From Hyphomonas oceanitis SCH89 (lineage in GTDB: Bacteria > Pseudomonadota > Alphaproteobacteria > Caulobacterales > Hyphomonadaceae), in NCBI RefSeq assembly GCF_000685295.1, contig NZ_ARYL01000005.1, positions 1-64,000 of the forward strand: 64,000 bases of DNA, written 5' to 3'. The notes beneath the pieces are model-generated. The model was not told where the DNA came from. It made no database searches and saw nothing but the letters and a program-made list of their open reading frames with translations. Of the stretch, positions 1-8,844 are shown one piece after another (the first letter of the stretch is position 1; the number at the start of each line of letters is the position of its first letter). A program made the position numbers and the translations under genes.

Positions 1-2
1 CC

Positions 3-314
3 ACAAGGGCGGGAAGACCGGACGGTTACAATCGCACTCATACGCAAGCGGTTGGATTGGATATTGGTATGTATCGAGGGTCTGCACGAGAATCTAAGAC
101 CGATCGCGACCCACAATTACGCCCAGTGATTCTTGTCGGGATCAACGCGAAGAAGCATGCCGACTATAATTTGTTCCTTCAGGAACTTCTCGCAAAGGTT
201 AAAATACCTAAGCTCGAACTTAGGCGTTTCGAGAATTTGCACGAAGGACGTAAGCCGGTGTGGGTGTATCCGCCTGACTGTAAGCCGGATTTCGAGTTAG
301 TAGGATCAGATTAA
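3..314 (+). CDS. C-terminal part of an unrecognised protein, cut by the window edge
   Basis: The reading frame is open to the left edge and ends with TAA at 312-314, giving at least 103 residues. A TTG at 57 and an ATG at 69 could start a shorter protein, but the frame continues upstream without a stop, so a 3' fragment of a longer gene is more likely. The visible part has a stretch ILVGINAKKHADYNLFLQEL and a basic, Pro-rich tail. I recognise no family. It belongs to the accessory, lower-GC part of the window. Confidence 0.45.
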   Translation, partial: TRAGRPDGYNRTHTQAVGLDIGMYRGSARESKTDRDPQLRPVILVGINAKKHADYNLFLQELLAKVKIPKLELRRFENLHEGRKPVWVYPPDCKPDFELVGSD

Positions 315-595
315 GACTGAAAGATCTAGCGCTTAACTTCCGAAGGTAGCAGTCCATCGTGCTTGTTCATTGTCGCGAATGCAGAGCCCAAACGGAAGTG
401 GTGGGAGGGCAGACATTTGGACACTAGCCGCGACCGTCTTTCTTCAATCCGGTCGTTCCAGAATAACAATACGAAGAGGGAGTAAGGGCCAATGACGGCC
501 ACTTGACCTCAATTTCTTATGACTGGTTTTGCGCCCATCGCAGCCGATCGACGCCACTTCGTCGTCCGGCGGGAATTCGCCATTTCTAGCCATTC
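315..595. other. Intergenic stretch without recognisable gene
   Basis: About 280 bp between two stop codons (rightward gene ending at 314, leftward gene ending at 596). I see no good coding frame, tRNA, or hairpin followed by a T-run. Confidence 0.4.
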
Positions 596-1450
596 CTACC
601 ATGTACGCCATTCGTCGATTTCATTCGCGAGAGATTCTTGCCGCGCCACAAATGCGATCTCTTCAAGGGCCGCGCAAATATCTTCGCGCTCCTCGGTTTC
701 AATTACGCCGCCTGCCTCGTCATCAGCGCGGTTGAACCATTCGACAAGTGTACGCAATACCTTGCGGACATCTGTCTTTTTCGGTTTTGGGCCCAGCTCT
801 TGAAGAGTCTCGCACGCGCGGTGGATCGCCATGCGTGCCTCGCGCGTAAATTGCTCGGAGGGGTATGGCGGCGACGTGGTCCATCTCTCGAATGGCGTCT
901 CGCTTCGTAACTTTTCCCAGGTGAGGCCGCGAAGCCTGTTCTTCATTCGCGTCTCTTGCGCCGCACGTTGCGCGGCTGCTCGTGCGCGCACTTGCTCCCG
1001 TTCAGCCTCCAACGCACCGCGATCATTCACCCAGCGCCATTCTCCTTCCGGAGCCATGCTTGCGCCATCCATCGAGGAGATGACAGAGCCCGGCAGAAAA
1101 TTGAAAATCTTCTCTGCCAGCCCGATTTCGTCTGCAGATACCTCAAGCGCGCCAAGCAATACCGGTTCGTCGATCTCGGAAAGCTTCCATTCTTCGATGT
1201 TGATGCCCCAAACTGCCGGCCTGCCAGTGTCCAGAAATCGGCGCACGTGCAAAATTCCGCATACTGAAACATCACTCAGTGTGGGCGCCGCATTCCATAT
1301 TCCACCTTGTACCGCCACAACGACGAACTGGTGATTGGACGCAAGTACCTTGAACGCGGCAAATCGATCTGTGGCGGGGGGGGCGAATTCAGAAAACGGC
1401 CGTGTCCTGAAACTGAATACGCTTCCGTCAATGGGAACAGGGTTTTTCAT
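596..1450 (-). CDS. Hypothetical protein, 284 aa
   Basis: A 284-residue protein starting at an ATG with a purine-rich GGAGAGAG ribosome-binding sequence upstream. I do not recognise the family. The N-terminal half (to about residue 145) is mixed alpha/beta, with a VVVAVQGGIWN stretch. Residues 150-175 form a strongly charged Glu/Arg/Ala-rich segment likely to be helical. The C-terminal part is acidic and rich in helix formers (EWFNRADDEAGG...). There is no signal peptide and no membrane segment, so it should be cytosolic. It stands alone between intergenic stretches of about 250-280 bp. Calling it a real gene rests on length and on the start signal. Confidence 0.6.
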   Translation of the reverse strand: MKNPVPIDGSVFSFRTRPFSEFAPPATDRFAAFKVLASNHQFVVVAVQGGIWNAAPTLSDVSVCGILHVRRFLDTGRPAVWGINIEEWKLSEIDEPVLLGALEVSADEIGLAEKIFNFLPGSVISSMDGASMAPEGEWRWVNDRGALEAEREQVRARAAAQRAAQETRMKNRLRGLTWEKLRSETPFERWTTSPPYPSEQFTREARMAIHRACETLQELGPKPKKTDVRKVLRTLVEWFNRADDEAGGVIETEEREDICAALEEIAFVARQESLANEIDEWRTW

Positions 1451-1701
1451 ATGCTCTCTCTCCGCACACAGTCTCAGCCGATAGCACCGGAATGAAAAAA
1501 AGCAGAACGCGCCCGCAATGGCAATGTCGCCTTTGGGCCAAGAACGCCAGATCGCTGTGGCCTGGACGTGCGGCAGGCACTCGCCAGAAACGACCGCATA
1601 GACCGTTTGCGTGAAAGGCCGCTTAAGACCGGGTTTGGGTCGCCGGGATGATCCGCACTATCTGTGAATTAGTCATCTACAAAATCAAACATGGTCTGGA
1701 A

Positions 1702-2901
1702 CTATCGGCGCTGACGCGGAAACAACTCATCTGGATTGCAAGCCAAGCGGTGATCGCGCGGGATTTGAAACAAGTAGCAGATGTCAGATGACCCCCGCAC
1801 ATCTGACAATTCTACCCCTTCGGGAACCAGAATAGGAAATTTCCTGAAAACTGTATCTCGCAGACTATCCAGATCTCCGATTGGAAGCATGGTGTTGCTT
1901 TGGGTGAGGATTGCCATCACGGGCGGCTCGTGCCCAGTCGACCATTCGGGCGAGGTGTTGACATAGCGGTCGTAGATGGCCCCAAAAAGGTTGTCATCTG
2001 GCAGCAAAAGCTTGCCCTCTGCCTGCAATTGTCTCAATCCAAACCAGCCCTGTAACACGGGCGCCTTGGTCAGACGCAAAGTAGACTCAATCGTATCGGG
2101 GTTTAGCTCCGCAAGCTCCCTGTTGGTGCCCAAGAAATAGGAGTTCTCAGGTGACAAGCTGGCATATTCATCGGCAGATAACTTTGAGAACACTTTATCA
2201 GAAGTGATCCGCTCGGCTGCAAGCTGACCGTCCCTGAGCTGAATTCTAGTGCCAAGGTATTGATATGCGTCAGAAGCATCCAATGCGACTGGATTTCGAT
2301 GTGTGTAGGGATTTTTGTCAAGGAAGGAGTAAGCTCCGCTCGCAACAACCTCGTCAGGTTTAGAAGACGGTTGTTCACCGAAAAACTGCCACGGGACACA
2401 GGCATCGGGTGGCTTGCTACAGCTCGTATATCTAGACTCATCGAATCCAATGACAGGGGCATACTCTATCCTCGATGGCGGCATTCCTGTAACGCCAACC
2501 GATTCTCTCCCTCCGCTGGTTGCTCCCAGGACAATGACACGTTGCACAAGGTCAATTCGGCCTTCTATTTGAAAGATGAGCGGTTCATCATTGGAAAGCA
2601 CCAAAGTGATGGGCTCCCCTACGTCCTCTATATGAACCTTGAAGAGCCCGAAATGGACAGGTCGGTCGACTTTATATGGCCTGCTTTCATTAGGGCCTGG
2701 CGCATCATCGGGCATGACAACGATATTTGTGTGTTGAGCCCGGCCCAACGCTTTGATGATAACCAGCCGCTCTTGCGGCGCTGTTACCGGCGTACGACAA
2801 ACAGGCATTGGCCCTGATTGATCGAACCTACACGCATAAGCCTGGCCGCACATCAACGCGGCTAACAGCCCTATCGTTGCCGCTCTCACCACAGCTTGCA
2901 T
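1702..2901 (-). CDS. Secreted or periplasmic hypothetical protein, 399 aa
   Basis: I place the start at the ATG at 2901, which has GGGGAGA seven bases upstream; a longer frame reaches 2934. The N-terminus is a clear Sec signal peptide (MQAVVRAATIGLLAALMCG then AYA|C), so the mature protein is exported. The Cys after AYA might also be a non-canonical lipobox. The mature part has paired cysteines near both ends (CRFD, PVCRTP, CSKPPDAC, DICYLF, LACNP), which suggests disulfides. Near the C-terminus is a conserved-looking stretch PIGDLDSLRDTVFRKFP. I do not recognise the family. It stands alone, with about 480 bp without genes upstream. Confidence 0.6.
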   Translation of the reverse strand: MQAVVRAATIGLLAALMCGQAYACRFDQSGPMPVCRTPVTAPQERLVIIKALGRAQHTNIVVMPDDAPGPNESRPYKVDRPVHFGLFKVHIEDVGEPITLVLSNDEPLIFQIEGRIDLVQRVIVLGATSGGRESVGVTGMPPSRIEYAPVIGFDESRYTSCSKPPDACVPWQFFGEQPSSKPDEVVASGAYSFLDKNPYTHRNPVALDASDAYQYLGTRIQLRDGQLAAERITSDKVFSKLSADEYASLSPENSYFLGTNRELAELNPDTIESTLRLTKAPVLQGWFGLRQLQAEGKLLLPDDNLFGAIYDRYVNTSPEWSTGHEPPVMAILTQSNTMLPIGDLDSLRDTVFRKFPILVPEGVELSDVRGSSDICYLFQIPRDHRLACNPDELFPRQRR

Positions 2902-3383
2902 CAAAGTTCTCCCCGATAGGTTTTGTGCGCACAAAAATGCGACCGGATCGTAAAATATTCGAGACTAAGTCCTCAATATTTCTAACCAGGGTCAGTGACC
3001 GCTAATTATTACGGAAAACAAGCGACTTGAGAACTGCAATCCCGAGACCGGTTCACGGGCCGTGAACATCCCAGTTTCTCCATGACCGATATTCGCCTCG
3101 ACAATTACGACCGGCGGGTAAGGGCCAACTCCGGTCGGTCAATGCACAATCTCCAATGTCTTTTGCGCGATTGTGTTGAAAAAGTCGGTGCCAATCGGGC
3201 CGAATTCTGATTCACTTTTCTTCTAGTCATTGAGCATGGCGCGTGAGCCATGATGGGTCTTAGTCCAGAAAGGGTCAGACTCTCGAAATGAATGAAGGAA
3301 CCAAAGGGCCCAGGTCAGAAGCGCGAAACTTGAAGAGCCAAACACTTGGAAATGAAGGTCAGACGCTCGCTTCAGAACTCGCG
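2902..3383. other. Gene-poor intergenic region
   Basis: About 480 bp with no convincing gene. It should contain the promoter of the secreted-protein gene at its left end. Around 3275-3370 a short phrase GGTCAGAC recurs, each time followed by a CTCG-containing stretch. A rightward frame at 3288-3506 overlaps the small-protein gene on the other strand and has no ribosome-binding site, so I do not count it as a gene. Confidence 0.35.
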
Positions 3384-3863
3384 TCAACTGCCGTGCAGCG
3401 CGCGGTAGTCGCGCAAGATACTGGCGATAAGGAGATAGGCCTCCTCATTCTCACTGGGACAGACTTGGGTCGTGGCGACCGTGAGCTTACGATAGATGCC
3501 TCGTGATGAAATTGCTACCATCGTTGGAAGAGTCGCCAGTAATTCTCTGTTCCTGTCGCCAAGCGCATCGATACGTTCGTCGAGTTTGTCCATCTCTTGT
3601 TTCTCGGCGAGCTGATTACCCTCTTCGTAAGAAAGCTTTGTCCAATTGCGAGCCTTGAATAGTTGTGTCTCGATCTGCTGCCAACGCATGATCAAGCGCT
3701 CTCGCTCAGAATGGTCAGCGAGCCAAGCCTCACACGCGAGGGCAACTTGATCTGCACCAAAATCGACGAACAATGGTACTGCGCTCGCTCCAAGGACCGA
3801 CCTACGCGTAGGCCCTTCTTTGCCAGCACTTTCTTTCGCCATTCCATCAGGGCGTCGATACAT
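3384..3863 (-). CDS. Small island protein A1, paralogue of the gene at 20518
   Basis: A 159-residue protein of unknown family. It aligns over most of its length with the 158-residue protein at 20518-20994. Shared features, in order, are: an EAWL/EWL..HS motif; RWQ.IE / RWQKLE; a central LDERIDAL..RNRELL / SDRLDELYELNRKLL helix; a Gly-X-X-KL element; and a C-terminal P.EN.E..LLI.SIL.D block. The N-terminal 25 residues are unrelated and basic. It is transcribed away from an XRE regulator gene that starts 87 bp upstream, the same arrangement as its paralogue. The function is unknown. The repeated pairing with an XRE regulator suggests regulated expression and perhaps a role tied to the island (inference). 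Confidence 0.65.
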   Translation of the reverse strand: MYRRPDGMAKESAGKEGPTRRSVLGASAVPLFVDFGADQVALACEAWLADHSERERLIMRWQQIETQLFKARNWTKLSYEEGNQLAEKQEMDKLDERIDALGDRNRELLATLPTMVAISSRGIYRKLTVATTQVCPSENEEAYLLIASILRDYRALHGS

Positions 3864-3950
3864 TGTTCAGACCTTTGAGTATGTATTGAGCGGTAATGTA
3901 TCACATGCACCACGGTAGGTGCAACAAAATAGCGCATATGAGTGAAAATA

Positions 3951-4187
3951 ATGCTTACACCGGGTCAGATCCGCGCTGCGCGGGCACTTTTGGATTGGAG
4001 CCAGCAAGAATTGGCAGATGAGAGCGGCGTGTCGCTAGCTACAATAAGGCGGATTGAAAGTGATCGCGGACCTGACCGCAGCACTAGTCCAATCCGTGAG
4101 GCGATCCGGAGGGCGTTCGAAAATGGCGGCGTCCTCTTCACACCAGAGGACAACAAAGGCGGCGCTGGCGTAAGAATGAAACGGTAG
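3951..4187 (+). CDS. XRE-family HTH transcriptional regulator
   Basis: A 78-residue protein that is almost entirely one helix-turn-helix domain: LTPGQIRAARALLDWSQQEL, then SGVSLATIRRIES as turn and recognition helix, and a short basic tail. I chose the ATG at 3951; an in-frame GTG at 3942 is also possible, and neither has a strong ribosome-binding site. The gene is divergent from the 159-aa small-protein gene, leaving about 90 bp for overlapping promoters. By family analogy it should bind that intergenic region and regulate one or both genes. The pair mirrors the XRE/small-protein pair at 20.2-21.0 kb, although the two XRE proteins are not close relatives. Confidence 0.8.
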   Translation: MLTPGQIRAARALLDWSQQELADESGVSLATIRRIESDRGPDRSTSPIREAIRRAFENGGVLFTPEDNKGGAGVRMKR

Positions 4188-4343
4188 GGAAAATTGGTCA
4201 CCAGAACTACGCGTCCGATTGAAGGCGATGACGGCTCTGTATTGCACGTTCTGAGAAAGCCCTCGACGTTTTAAACACATCCTTTGATGGCTTTGACGGG
4301 TCCACCAAGTCTGCGGTGGGGGTCGCGTGTCTAGGTTAGATGT

Positions 4344-4585
4344 GAAGGGACGTGGGTGTCTCACCCCAGGCATCTAAACGATCCGTGTGAATTGGAACCA
4401 ATGACTTGATCTGACAACCATCCCGAAATAGAGTCTCCTATGGGTCGAAAGACCCGAAAGCGCGATATGCGCTCGACCGGCAAATCAGAGGCTCTTGTCC
4501 TCTGAAATCATTGCCATTTCGGACTTGATGTTTCGTCCTTACACGCATCGCTTAGATGCCTGGGGTGTGACATCCACTCTCCTTC
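4344..4585. repeat. Long imperfect inverted repeat enclosing three hairpins
   Basis: Bases 4344-4389 and the reverse complement of 4540-4585 pair without gaps at about 39 of 46 positions. The core TTAGATGCCTGGGGTG is identical in the two arms. The enclosed ~150 bp contains three more self-complementary elements: GGGTC-GAAA-GACCC at 4442-4455 (a GNRA tetraloop), AGCGC-GATAT-GCGCT just after it, and TCAGAGG-CTCTTGT-CCTCTGA at about 4486-4506. I find no target-site duplication and no open reading frame of note inside. It could be a MITE-like element, a structured RNA, or a recombination site. Confidence 0.6.
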
Positions 4586-5426
4586 TTTCAACTTCTCTTT
4601 TGAGGGGCGTCGGAAGGGAAAGAGTGATCGTTTCAGCGTTCGATTTGGGAAAACATCTCTTCCTTTTGAGGAGTCTGCTCTCTGAAGGCAGCGGTCCGAA
4701 AATAGTGCTGAACACCATCTCCGGCCCTTGAGAACAGGCCAACCTAGACCCAGACTTCTGCTTCCTCTCTGTCCTGAACGCTTCTTCTGGATGTGCAGTA
4801 TTTAGTGCTCTGACAGAGAAGCATCAGGAGTTCACCTTTTGCGCGCAAAGCCAAAACCGAAAACGACGTTCACCTCAACGCCGGAAGAATATCCCTTCAA
4901 GTGAGCCCCCGCAGAAGGCGGTCTCGTCGTTCGCCACCGCGCAGGCAAAAAGCCGGCCTAATATCTGCAGGCACCGATCAAGTGGAAACCCATTCGCCGT
5001 GCACTGTAACCTGTGGACGAGCCCGAAAGCCCTGTCTCAGAATCTGCACTCCGCTTCCACGATCACACCGCAACCGACTGAATGTCTGTCACCTTCCAAG
5101 CTCATTTTCCTCCCGTGGAGCGCTTCATTTTCACACAGTTCGGTTTCCACGATAATGCATCCCTTACACCCGCAGGAAGTGCAACGGTCGGAGGGGATCA
5201 GAAGCGAGCCAACATCTACGATCGACCGACTTCCAGACCTTCTTTTGCAATCTGGCATGCGGCGCAGACTCGTCAGGAACCGCCATTAAGTGAGTATGGA
5301 GTGTAAGCGCATATCCGGCGTCGGATTCAATCGGTCATCGCAAGAATATGATTTTTTGAGAATTGCTAAAGTAGACAGCTTGAATTCCCGCTTCCCGTCA
5401 TACCTCAACGCAAAAATCCTAGTCCG
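4586..5426. other. Gene-free stretch between the inverted repeat and the defence-like module
   Basis: About 840 bp with only short frames on either strand, none with a good start signal or a recognisable product. One leftward frame at 5037-5258 encodes a Cys-rich 73-mer but has no ribosome-binding site, so I leave it out. The base composition is lower in GC than in the core genome. It may be the remains of inactivated genes. Confidence 0.4.
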
Positions 5427-6422
5427 TCATGGAAGCGGCAAGTGTTCATGTATCATGCCAATCACGACTTTCTGGTCACTCTCCAGCACGGGTGGATGGA
5501 AGTGAATTCGGTTGCGATGCGGTTCGAGTTTCACGTGCCATTCGCAGTACAATCGGCGAGTACCCACGAACGCCTCTCGGGCTTGGCGGCTCGCCAAATG
5601 ATTCCGCACGTTTGGATTTTCGGGAGCGGCGTCTATACCAAATCCAGTAAACCTATCACGAACCACTTGGTTATTTGGTCGCTCGTTGGCGTTCAGCGGC
5701 TCCCCCTCATTCGGTCTTAATGAGGGCGGCGGCCAAGTGAAGGCCCACTCCCCCCAGTCGTCTAATGTCGAAAGCGCCCTCTGCACACTACTCTTGGATG
5801 CAATGTACCCTCCTCCAAGTTGGCCAGCATGTTGAAGGGTGCCCTCCACGAAATATAATCGGGGATAAGCATGAGACGCGTGCCTAATCAGGCTCTCCAA
5901 ACTATCGCCGTGAAATACGATCATTTCCCGCCAAAATCGTGTCCTGTTCGTTTCATCGGCAACAAAGTGCACGCGGGTGGTCCCGAACCCGGTTTTTGTC
6001 TCCGCAACCACGCTTTCCCCAAAAGTGAAGCACGCTGCAGACTGGCCTGCCAGCATACAGCAGTGCGCCCAAGTCACGTCCGGATTATCTAAACCAGGTA
6101 CGCCGCCTATGGAGATCATAGAATCGTCAATTCCATCCGGCCAATCAGGTGCATCTGCATAGCGGCGCGCCGTTGCAAGCCACGCTGTGAGTTCTTGCAA
6201 TAGTTCACGGCGCAAGTGCACGGGAGATTGACTCCCAAATAGATCCCAAATGCTGAGCGTGCCATGCATCGCACGCGTCTGAAAGTCGTCGCCGATCACT
6301 ACGTCCTCCCCGCGGGAGCGAGACACATCGACAAAGCTTAGAGCTTGATCCAATAGTTTTTCGATCTGATCTGCGGTTAAGGTTGCAAAATCCCAGTCGG
6401 CACCATTGATCACGAACATCAC
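5427..6422 (-). CDS. Unknown third protein of a DUF262/DUF3696 module, 331 aa
   Basis: I do not recognise the fold. The start is either the GTG at 6422, two bases after the ATPase stop codon, or the ATG at 6419, so it is translationally coupled to the ATPase. The N-terminus (FVINGADWDFATLTADQIEKLLDQAL) looks helical. The middle holds a Cys/His patch (WAHCCMLAGQSAACFTFGES) and several Trp-rich stretches. The C-terminus has the phrase CEWHVKLEPHRNRIHFHPP followed by VVIGMIHEHLPLP. From memory, similar endings occur in other partners of defence ATPases (low certainty). There is no signal peptide or membrane segment. It could be an effector or an adaptor for the ATPase; which one cannot be decided from sequence. 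Confidence 0.7.
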   Translation of the reverse strand: MMFVINGADWDFATLTADQIEKLLDQALSFVDVSRSRGEDVVIGDDFQTRAMHGTLSIWDLFGSQSPVHLRRELLQELTAWLATARRYADAPDWPDGIDDSMISIGGVPGLDNPDVTWAHCCMLAGQSAACFTFGESVVAETKTGFGTTRVHFVADETNRTRFWREMIVFHGDSLESLIRHASHAYPRLYFVEGTLQHAGQLGGGYIASKSSVQRALSTLDDWGEWAFTWPPPSLRPNEGEPLNANERPNNQVVRDRFTGFGIDAAPENPNVRNHLASRQAREAFVGTRRLYCEWHVKLEPHRNRIHFHPPVLESDQKVVIGMIHEHLPLP

Positions 6423-6424
6423 GC

Positions 6425-7537
6425 TTAACGCTTTCTCCGTCGGATCCGGCCGAGTGACGAAACATCAATCTGGTACTGATCAAAGAAACCTTTGGGCCAG
6501 TCTGACACACTGCCAGTGTCACTGACGGATAGCGTATCGGAGACTGCCTGCCCTGCTGCCTCCGTCTCGCCGCCGAACCAGTGCAGTAAAGCAGAGTCGG
6601 AAGGCAGATAACAGTGTTCCGCTATGGCCCTGCGGATGCCGTTGACGACGTGGTCCGAATGCGTCTCGACCACGATTTGGACACCACGTCCTGCGAGCCA
6701 AGCAAGAAACACGCCCATTCTGGATTGGCCGGCAGGATGCAGGTGAGCTTCGGGATTCTCAACTAGCATAAGCCCCCCTGTTTCGGCGATTAGGCCTGCA
6801 AGTACGATTGGAAGCGCATAAGTGATACCGAAACCCATATTCGTCGAGCGCACCCAAGTGGAACCTGGTGTCCTAAATTTCAATTCGGCGACCGTCGCAC
6901 CAACGGCACGCTCGCCAGTGACTTCGATGGGGCGGGCTATCTCGCTGAGCCATTGCTCCACTTCGTACTTGAGCAGCCGGGGAGAGGCATCTTGATTCAG
7001 CGGATGCGCCCGATCGACATTGTCGATAGGGCGATCACCCAAGACGCTCAGTACGTGCGCGCAATACTCTCCACGCGCGCCCACAACGAGTTCCGCTTCT
7101 GGAACGGGCGATGTGGCAGTAAACCCTCTCGGCCCAAGTCGCTCGGCGCTCAGATATGTAAATGCGCGAGGCGCGCCTGAGAACGGTTTGAGAGAGCAAG
7201 CCGGATGCTCACTAATATCTAAGTAGAAAGCCTCTTCGTATGGAACTGCAAATTGCCATTTCGAAGCTTCTGTCCCATGCTCACAAAAGGATATTTCGAT
7301 CGGACTGGTACTCTGCCAGTTCAGCACATCTTCCGCAGTTCCAAGCTCAAGCCCAAACGGTCCGTTCAGTCGGAGAGAAGCTGACTTCGCTGTAGAGGCT
7401 TCAGCAACGAGCAAAACAGCCTGCAGCAGCGACGTTTTGCCGGATCCGTTCAAGCCTGTGAGCACCGTGAGCGGAGCCAGATCGAAATGCTCATCCGCGA
7501 AGCGTTTAAAGCCCTTTATATTTGCCGAGACGATCAC
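6425..7537 (-). CDS. SMC/Rad50-like AAA ATPase with a DUF3696-type C-terminus
   Basis: A 370-residue ABC-type ATPase of the AAA_15/AAA_21 (OLD- and RecF-like) group. Visible motifs: IKGFKRFADEHF at the N-terminus; Walker A GLNGSGKTSLLQ at about residues 28-39; a Walker B/signature region LMLVENPEAHLHPAGQSRMG at about 245-265; a switch His in ETHSDHVVNGIRRAI; and a C-terminal WPKGFFDQY typical of DUF3696. There is no long coiled coil. The start is GTG at 7537, overlapping the stop of the DUF262 gene as GTGA, so the two are coupled. ATPases of this group are common sensors or motors in antiphage systems (family knowledge). A role here with the DUF262 protein is inference. Confidence 0.85.
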   Translation of the reverse strand: MIVSANIKGFKRFADEHFDLAPLTVLTGLNGSGKTSLLQAVLLVAEASTAKSASLRLNGPFGLELGTAEDVLNWQSTSPIEISFCEHGTEASKWQFAVPYEEAFYLDISEHPACSLKPFSGAPRAFTYLSAERLGPRGFTATSPVPEAELVVGARGEYCAHVLSVLGDRPIDNVDRAHPLNQDASPRLLKYEVEQWLSEIARPIEVTGERAVGATVAELKFRTPGSTWVRSTNMGFGITYALPIVLAGLIAETGGLMLVENPEAHLHPAGQSRMGVFLAWLAGRGVQIVVETHSDHVVNGIRRAIAEHCYLPSDSALLHWFGGETEAAGQAVSDTLSVSDTGSVSDWPKGFFDQYQIDVSSLGRIRRRKR

Positions 7538-8715
7538 TTCAGGATATCCGCCAAGATGGCCCGAGTGCGCTCAAGCCGATAGGAAACCTTGTTTGTGTCG
7601 CCCGTGCCGACGGTAACCGCCTTCAGGTAATCAGGCTCCAAGAAGGCATTTCGAAACGCGCTTACGATCGCATCGCTGTGAGGCAACATTTTATCCAAAC
7701 TGTGATCAGCCAGCGCATTAGCTTGCGCCTCGAAAACGGCGCGGTTGATCGGGCCGCGACGTTCAGCCCCAATTGGCCAGCGCCTAAACGCAGCCGTACC
7801 GAGAATGCCATGCGCCGCTTCCATCGCTCGATGGAAATCTGCCTCTAGCGTGGAGAGCACTTCGTCTGAAATTGACGACTGTTTCGCGGTCCGATCAATT
7901 CTTTTGGTGAAGTTCATCAGAAAGGCGTCAAGACTTCGAAATTCACGGTACTCTTCCATCGAACAGGTCCGGAATGCGCAGAATCGAAGCACCAATTCAC
8001 GATTTGCCATGCGCGCCGAGTCTCGCTCAACATCACCGTTAGACAACCTTCTCCAGTACTGGCGCTCTGTAGCGGCATCAAACACTTCAGCTTCGGCCAG
8101 ACGGGCGATGAAAGTCCGGGAACGTTGCCCGCTCATTGCATGCCGGATCTCCTGCGGCGAGAGCGGGCTGCCAAGAGTGTTAACGCGATTGAAGATATCG
8201 TATTTCACTTCGTCAGGTGTTTGCGGCTCGATGATGTGCACAACGATCTGTGTGCTCCGGAATCGCCTGACCGCTGACGGATCCAGCTGGCTATATGTCA
8301 AATTGTGCAGATCCGAGAGATATTCCAGATCATCACTCGACAGAGGGTGCTTGTCGCCCATGAAAAGTGCAATTGTTGAAAGACGCTGCACTCCGTCGAC
8401 TACCTGATAGGCGCCGCTCTCTGACTGATCGAAATAGAATGCCGGCAAAGGAATTCCGAGTAGGATAGACTCAACCAGACGCGTTCGTTGCCGAGCCTTC
8501 CAAACATAAGCGCGCTGAAAGTCCGGTGAGAGATCGATATCGCCATCCGAGATCTGATCGACGACTTCGCGTAGCGTAAAAGATTTGGTAGTTATCCGAA
8601 TCTTTCCAGGATCCCACGGCTTGATCCCGCCGGTATGACTGCTGAGGTCTTCGCTGTTGTCGAGGCCGTCGATGTCTTCTTCGGGGGACATATTCCTAAC
8701 AACATCTTCGTTCAT
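7534..8715 (-). CDS. DUF262 (GmrSD N-terminal-like) domain protein
   Basis: A 393-residue protein, first gene of a three-gene leftward operon. The DUF262 domain covers roughly residues 45-200: FTLREVVDQISDGDIDLSPD, FQRAYVWKARQRTRLVESIL, GIPLPAFYFD, then YQVVDGVQRLSTI. The family motif is usually DGQQR; here it reads DGVQR. DUF262 has a ParB/sulfiredoxin-like fold and, in GmrS-like proteins, is tied to nucleotide hydrolysis and restriction of modified phage DNA (family knowledge). The rest is helical, and there is no HNH-type DUF1524 nuclease domain as in full GmrSD, so the nuclease or effector would have to come from elsewhere. A purine-rich GGAAGCGG precedes the ATG. Confidence 0.85.
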   Translation of the reverse strand: MNEDVVRNMSPEEDIDGLDNSEDLSSHTGGIKPWDPGKIRITTKSFTLREVVDQISDGDIDLSPDFQRAYVWKARQRTRLVESILLGIPLPAFYFDQSESGAYQVVDGVQRLSTIALFMGDKHPLSSDDLEYLSDLHNLTYSQLDPSAVRRFRSTQIVVHIIEPQTPDEVKYDIFNRVNTLGSPLSPQEIRHAMSGQRSRTFIARLAEAEVFDAATERQYWRRLSNGDVERDSARMANRELVLRFCAFRTCSMEEYREFRSLDAFLMNFTKRIDRTAKQSSISDEVLSTLEADFHRAMEAAHGILGTAAFRRWPIGAERRGPINRAVFEAQANALADHSLDKMLPHSDAIVSAFRNAFLEPDYLKAVTVGTGDTNKVSYRLERTRAILADILK

Positions 8716-8844
8716 CGTGCCGCTTCCGTTTTCGGACCTAAGATCACTACTTGCTGCGTGTCGGAATCGCGCGTGGCTCTTCCGCTAGATGAAACAGTTC
8801 GCTACCAATATCAACCGATCACTTGTTTGCAATGAAAGAGCCTC

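Noticed and set aside
3384-4187. Classic toxin-antitoxin pair
   Set aside because: The genes are divergent and not overlapping, and the small protein matches no toxin family I know; left as an open question under the paired-cassette finding.
4344-4585. Retron msr-msd interpretation of the inverted-repeat element
   Set aside because: No reverse transcriptase gene anywhere nearby, so the inverted repeats alone do not support it.
5037-5258. Leftward Cys-rich 73-codon frame in the gene-poor region
   Set aside because: No ribosome-binding site, no recognisable zinc-finger spacing, and no neighbours; could be chance.
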